64,000 nt of DNA. Source: Blastococcus sp. HT6-4. Lineage in GTDB: Bacteria > Actinomycetota > Actinomycetes > Mycobacteriales > Geodermatophilaceae. The notes below the pieces were generated by a model. It saw nothing but the letters and a program-made list of their open reading frames with translations. It was not told the DNA's origin and ran no database searches. The first letter of the stretch is position 1, and the number at the start of each line of letters is the position of its first letter. Both the position numbers and the translations under genes were made by a program. The DNA lies in assembly GCF_039679125.1 (NCBI RefSeq), contig NZ_CP155551.1, positions 2,914,001-2,978,000 of the forward strand, given 5' to 3'. Positions 61,542 to 64,000 of this stretch are shown here, one piece after another.

Positions 61542-61547
61542 ACGGTA
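61542..61547 (-). promoter_or_regulatory. candidate -10 of the small zinc-ribbon gene
   Basis: TACCGT on the minus strand, 30 bases before the ATG, identical to the box before the ABC1 kinase gene. The -35 is not clear. Confidence 0.35.
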
Positions 61548-61606
61548 GGAAACCGCTGTGACGAGGAGGTGTCCGGAGAGTTGCGCTTGGACGCCAACTA
61601 ATTCGC

Positions 61607-61623
61607 CCCGCGGCGCCCGCGGG
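61607..61623. terminator. hairpin next to the frameshifted gene's stop
   Basis: CCCGCGG and CCGCGGG separated by CGC form a perfect 7-bp stem directly past the TAG of the minus-strand gene, followed by an A/T-rich stretch (AATTAG on that strand). A good terminator. Confidence 0.55.
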
Positions 61624-61941
61624 CTACGGCCGGTCGATCCGGACGGTGCCGCGCCCGAGGTCCACCCCGAAGGGCGGATCGCCGTCCTGCACGTCGTCGC
61701 GCACGATGTCCCGCGCGCGCTGCTGCTCCAGACGCCGCGAACGGGCCCCGCAGCGCGGCCCACGGCAGCAGCACGATCGTGCTCGCGGCGTACGTCGTCC
61801 GGCGCAGGACGTGCCAGGCGCTGGCGACCAGCCCGACGTCGGTGACCCGCACGCGGGGGTTGCCGGTCAGGCCCCAACCCACCCGGTCCAGCCCGGTCCG
61901 GTCGCGGGCGTCGGCAGGTCGATGCCCGGGGTCTGCGTCAC
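61624..61941 (-). pseudogene. frameshifted gene for a small membrane protein
   Basis: No single frame explains this region, but protein-like sequence continues through three. From GTG 61941 the first frame reads VTQTPGIDLPTPATGPGW and stops. A second frame carries GLTGNPRVRVTDVGLVASAW and a hydrophobic segment TYAASTIVLLPWAALRGP. After about base 61745 a third frame reads LEQQRARDIVRDDVQDGDPP and FGVDLGRGTVRIDRP, ending at TAG 61624, next to a terminator. This looks like one gene for a protein of about 105 residues broken by one or two single-base changes, or the sequence has homopolymer errors near 61735-61750 and 61870. A start at the GTG of GWGLTGNP would need only one frameshift. Confidence 0.5.
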
Positions 61942-62066
61942 AGGGCCGGACCACAGTGCGCGCGGCACGGTGCGCGGACACCCCCGACGTGCGCAGAATG
62001 GGCAGTTGCCGCGAAGGCGCCGGCCGAGGCGCTGTGCACCACCATTCCAGTAGAGAGCGATGTGCG

Positions 62067-64000
62067 TTGTCGACAGCTCGACCGGCGGAGTCCCTCGACG
62101 CCGAGATCACGGCGGAACAGACCTACGTCACCGGCCTCCACCAGCGGCTCGACGAGGTGCGGGCGCGCACCGTGATGCGGCTCGAGGAGGCGCTGGCCAC
62201 CGTCCCGCACAACCCGCAGGCGATCGGTGAGCGGGAGGCCGCCGTCGAGCTGCACTCCCAGCGGATCGTCGCGCTCGACGCCGCCGACAGCGGGCTGTGC
62301 TTCGGCCGGCTCGACCGGCACGACAGCGAGGTGGCGCGCTACGTCGGCCGGATCGGCCTCAACGCCGACGACGGCCGCGAGGAGCCGCTGCTCGTCGACT
62401 GGCGTGCCCCGGCCGCGCAGCCGTTCTACACCGCCACCCCGCTGCACGACCTGGGCGTCCGGCGCCGCCGGCACATCCGCACCCGCGGCCGCACCGTCGT
62501 GGGCGTCACCGACGAGACCCTCGACCTCACCGATCCGGACCTGGCCCAGCGCTCCGGGCTGGCCGGCGAGTCGGTCCTGCTGGCGGCGCTCAACGCCACC
62601 CGCACCGGCCGGATGAACGACATCGTCCGCACCATCCAGGCCGAGCAGGACCGCATCATCCGCGCCGACCACCGCGGCGTCCTCGTCGTCCAGGGCGGCC
62701 CGGGGACCGGGAAGACCGCCGTCGCGCTGCACCGCGCCGCCTACCTGCTCTACACGCACCGGGAGCGGCTGGCCCGCAGCGGCCTGCTCATCGTCGGCCC
62801 CTCCCCCACGTTCCTCTCCTACATCGCCGACGTGCTGCCCTCCCTCGGCGAGACCGGGGTGGTGCTCGCCGACCTCGGCGGCCTCCGCCCCGGCCTGCAG
62901 GCGCACGCGCCCGAGCGCCCCGAGGTGGCCGTGGTCAAGGGTCGGGCGGCGATGGTCGACGTCGTCACCGCGGCGGTCCGCGACCGGCAGGCCGTCCTCG
63001 ACAAGCCGGCCGTGCTCACCATCGACGGCACCGCGCTGCGCGTCACCAAGGCCGACGCCGCCCGCGCCCGCTCCCGTGCCCGGTCCGTCTCCCGGGTGCA
63101 CAACGAGGCCCGGCCGGCCTTCGCCCGCGCCCTCGTCGACGTGGTCGCCCGCAAGTACGCCGACAAGCTCGGCGAGAACGTCCTCGGCGTGGCCAACCTC
63201 CTCGGCGAGGGCGACGTCGCCGCGCTGCGCCGTGAGGTGACGGCCGAGCCCGCCGTCCACGCGCTGATCGACCGGCTCTGGCCCCGGCTCACCGCCGAGC
63301 GGCTGCTGCGCGACCTGTTCTCGTCGCCGCGGCGGCTCGAGGCGGCGACCCGCGGCTGGGCCGACGCCGACCGCGCACTCCTCCTCCGCCCGGCCGACGC
63401 CCCCTGGACCCCCGCCGACGTGCCGCTGCTCGAGGAGGCCGACGAGCTGCTCGGCGTCGACGACAGCGCCGAGCGCACCGCCGCGCGCCGCGAACGGCAG
63501 CGCCGGCTGCGGCACGCCCAGGAGACCCTCGACCTGCTGCACGGGTCGCGCTCCACCGACTGGGAGACCGAGGAGGATTCCGAGGAGCTGTCGGCCGGGG
63601 ACCTGCTCGACGCCGAGGGCCTGGCCGAGCGGCAGGAGGTCACCGACCACCGGTCGACGTCGCAGCGCGCGGCCGCCGACCGCACCTGGACCTACGGGCA
63701 CGTGATCGTCGACGAGGCGCAGGAGCTGTCGGCCATGGCCTGGCGGGTGCTGCTCCGCCGCTGCCCCACCCGTTCGATGACGCTGGTCGGGGACGTCGCC
63801 CAGACCGGCTCGGCCGCCGGCGCCTCGAGCTGGGCCGAGGTGCTCGAACCGCTCCTGGGCCCCCGGGGCGGCTCCTCCTGGCGCATGGAGCAGCTGACCG
63901 TCAACTACCGCACCCCGGCCGAGATCATGGAGGTCGCCGCCGACGTGCTCCTCGCCGGCGGGGCGGGCACGTCGGCCGCCCGGTCGGTGCGCTCCACCGG
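62067..64000 (+). CDS. helD: HelD-type RNA polymerase-recycling motor (partial, runs off the window)
   Basis: At least 644 residues of a UvrD/Rep-like SF1 motor related to HelD, which frees stalled RNA polymerase from DNA. The N-terminal coiled coil (EITAEQTYVTGLHQRLDEV) is the arm that enters the polymerase channel; DWRAPAAQPFY and then VVQGGPGTGKTAVALHRAAY with Lys216 form the Walker A motif; VIVDEAQELSAMAW is Walker B; VGDVAQTGSAAG and NYRTPAEI are helicase motifs. The start is probably TTG 62067, giving STARPAESLDAEI, since no ATG or GTG in frame follows an upstream stop closely; GAGAG lies about nine bases before it. The C-terminal third is beyond base 64000. Confidence 0.9.
   Translation, partial: MSTARPAESLDAEITAEQTYVTGLHQRLDEVRARTVMRLEEALATVPHNPQAIGEREAAVELHSQRIVALDAADSGLCFGRLDRHDSEVARYVGRIGLNADDGREEPLLVDWRAPAAQPFYTATPLHDLGVRRRRHIRTRGRTVVGVTDETLDLTDPDLAQRSGLAGESVLLAALNATRTGRMNDIVRTIQAEQDRIIRADHRGVLVVQGGPGTGKTAVALHRAAYLLYTHRERLARSGLLIVGPSPTFLSYIADVLPSLGETGVVLADLGGLRPGLQAHAPERPEVAVVKGRAAMVDVVTAAVRDRQAVLDKPAVLTIDGTALRVTKADAARARSRARSVSRVHNEARPAFARALVDVVARKYADKLGENVLGVANLLGEGDVAALRREVTAEPAVHALIDRLWPRLTAERLLRDLFSSPRRLEAATRGWADADRALLLRPADAPWTPADVPLLEEADELLGVDDSAERTAARRERQRRLRHAQETLDLLHGSRSTDWETEEDSEELSAGDLLDAEGLAERQEVTDHRSTSQRAAADRTWTYGHVIVDEAQELSAMAWRVLLRRCPTRSMTLVGDVAQTGSAAGASSWAEVLEPLLGPRGGSSWRMEQLTVNYRTPAEIMEVAADVLLAGGAGTSAARSVRST

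Noticed and set aside
62067-64000. Missing stop codon of helD considered as a truncation
   Set aside because: The frame stays open with intact motifs to the last base; the window simply ends.

Overview
The window is very GC-rich, with strong GC bias at third codon positions, many GTG starts, short intergenic gaps and several candidate leaderless promoters. Its gene families (F420-type luciferase-like oxidoreductase, DUF6318, DUF4916, TIGR03086, CtpH/CtpI-type giant P-ATPase, HelD) point to an actinobacterium. Geodermatophilaceae (Blastococcus, Geodermatophilus or Modestobacter) is my best guess from the general look of the proteins; it was not tested by comparison. I see no rRNA, tRNA, CRISPR array, insertion sequence or phage module. 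No gap longer than 300 bases lacks a gene.

Layout. 1-5.7 kb: an alpha/beta hydrolase, a second one that looks internally deleted and frameshifted, an MFS exporter, a copper amine oxidase whose catalytic residues keep the numbering of the Arthrobacter enzyme, and a FitAB/VapBC toxin-antitoxin pair. 5.8-10 kb: a secreted subtilase with a Pro/Ala linker and IPT domain, then an ABC1/UbiB kinase. 10-16.7 kb: a compact amine-utilisation locus. On the minus strand lie a GlnA4-like glutamine synthetase homologue, a PuuD-like amidotransferase, an aldehyde dehydrogenase and an SDR; divergent from them are an ethanolamine-type permease and a GntR/FCD regulator. Together they could take up an amine alcohol, gamma-glutamylate it, oxidise it in two steps and release glutamate. 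16.8-23.2 kb: a roughly 1505-residue P-type ATPase with a degenerate N-terminal copy of its own catalytic region. It converges, across a 20-bp perfect hairpin, on a membrane GGDEF-EAL protein.

23.3-30.8 kb: small conserved actinobacterial genes (DUF4916, a membrane protein, DUF4407, an acidic lipoprotein, TIGR03086, DUF1810), then a SIR2-domain protein that may be an accessory defence NADase, and a glutathionyl-hydroquinone reductase. 30.8-34.6 kb: an acyl-CoA dehydrogenase, LLM oxidoreductase and acyl-CoA ligase set. 34.8-37.9 kb: a lower-GC DUF6318 lipoprotein/PKD-like secreted pair, an AlaX editing protein and an ABM-like protein.

38-54.5 kb is a catabolic and transport island: FAH hydrolase, SDR, FAH hydrolase, DapA-family lyase, LhgO, two convergent paralogous MFS transporters, a fused isopropylmalate-dehydrogenase-like/Ldh2-like dehydrogenase, a TAXI-type TRAP transporter (binding protein, DUF1850 protein, fused permease), a GntR regulator, a YdfG-like SDR and another MFS. 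The gene mix suggests import and oxidation of hydroxy- or keto-acids; the substrate is unknown.

54.5-64 kb: a paired acyl-CoA dehydrogenase, a repeat-rich spacer, a small unknown protein, an RsbQ/RsbP-like stress module (alpha/beta hydrolase plus PAS-GAF-GAF-PP2C phosphatase), a hemerythrin-like protein, a 35-residue zinc-ribbon protein, a frameshifted membrane-protein gene and the first part of helD, which runs off the window.
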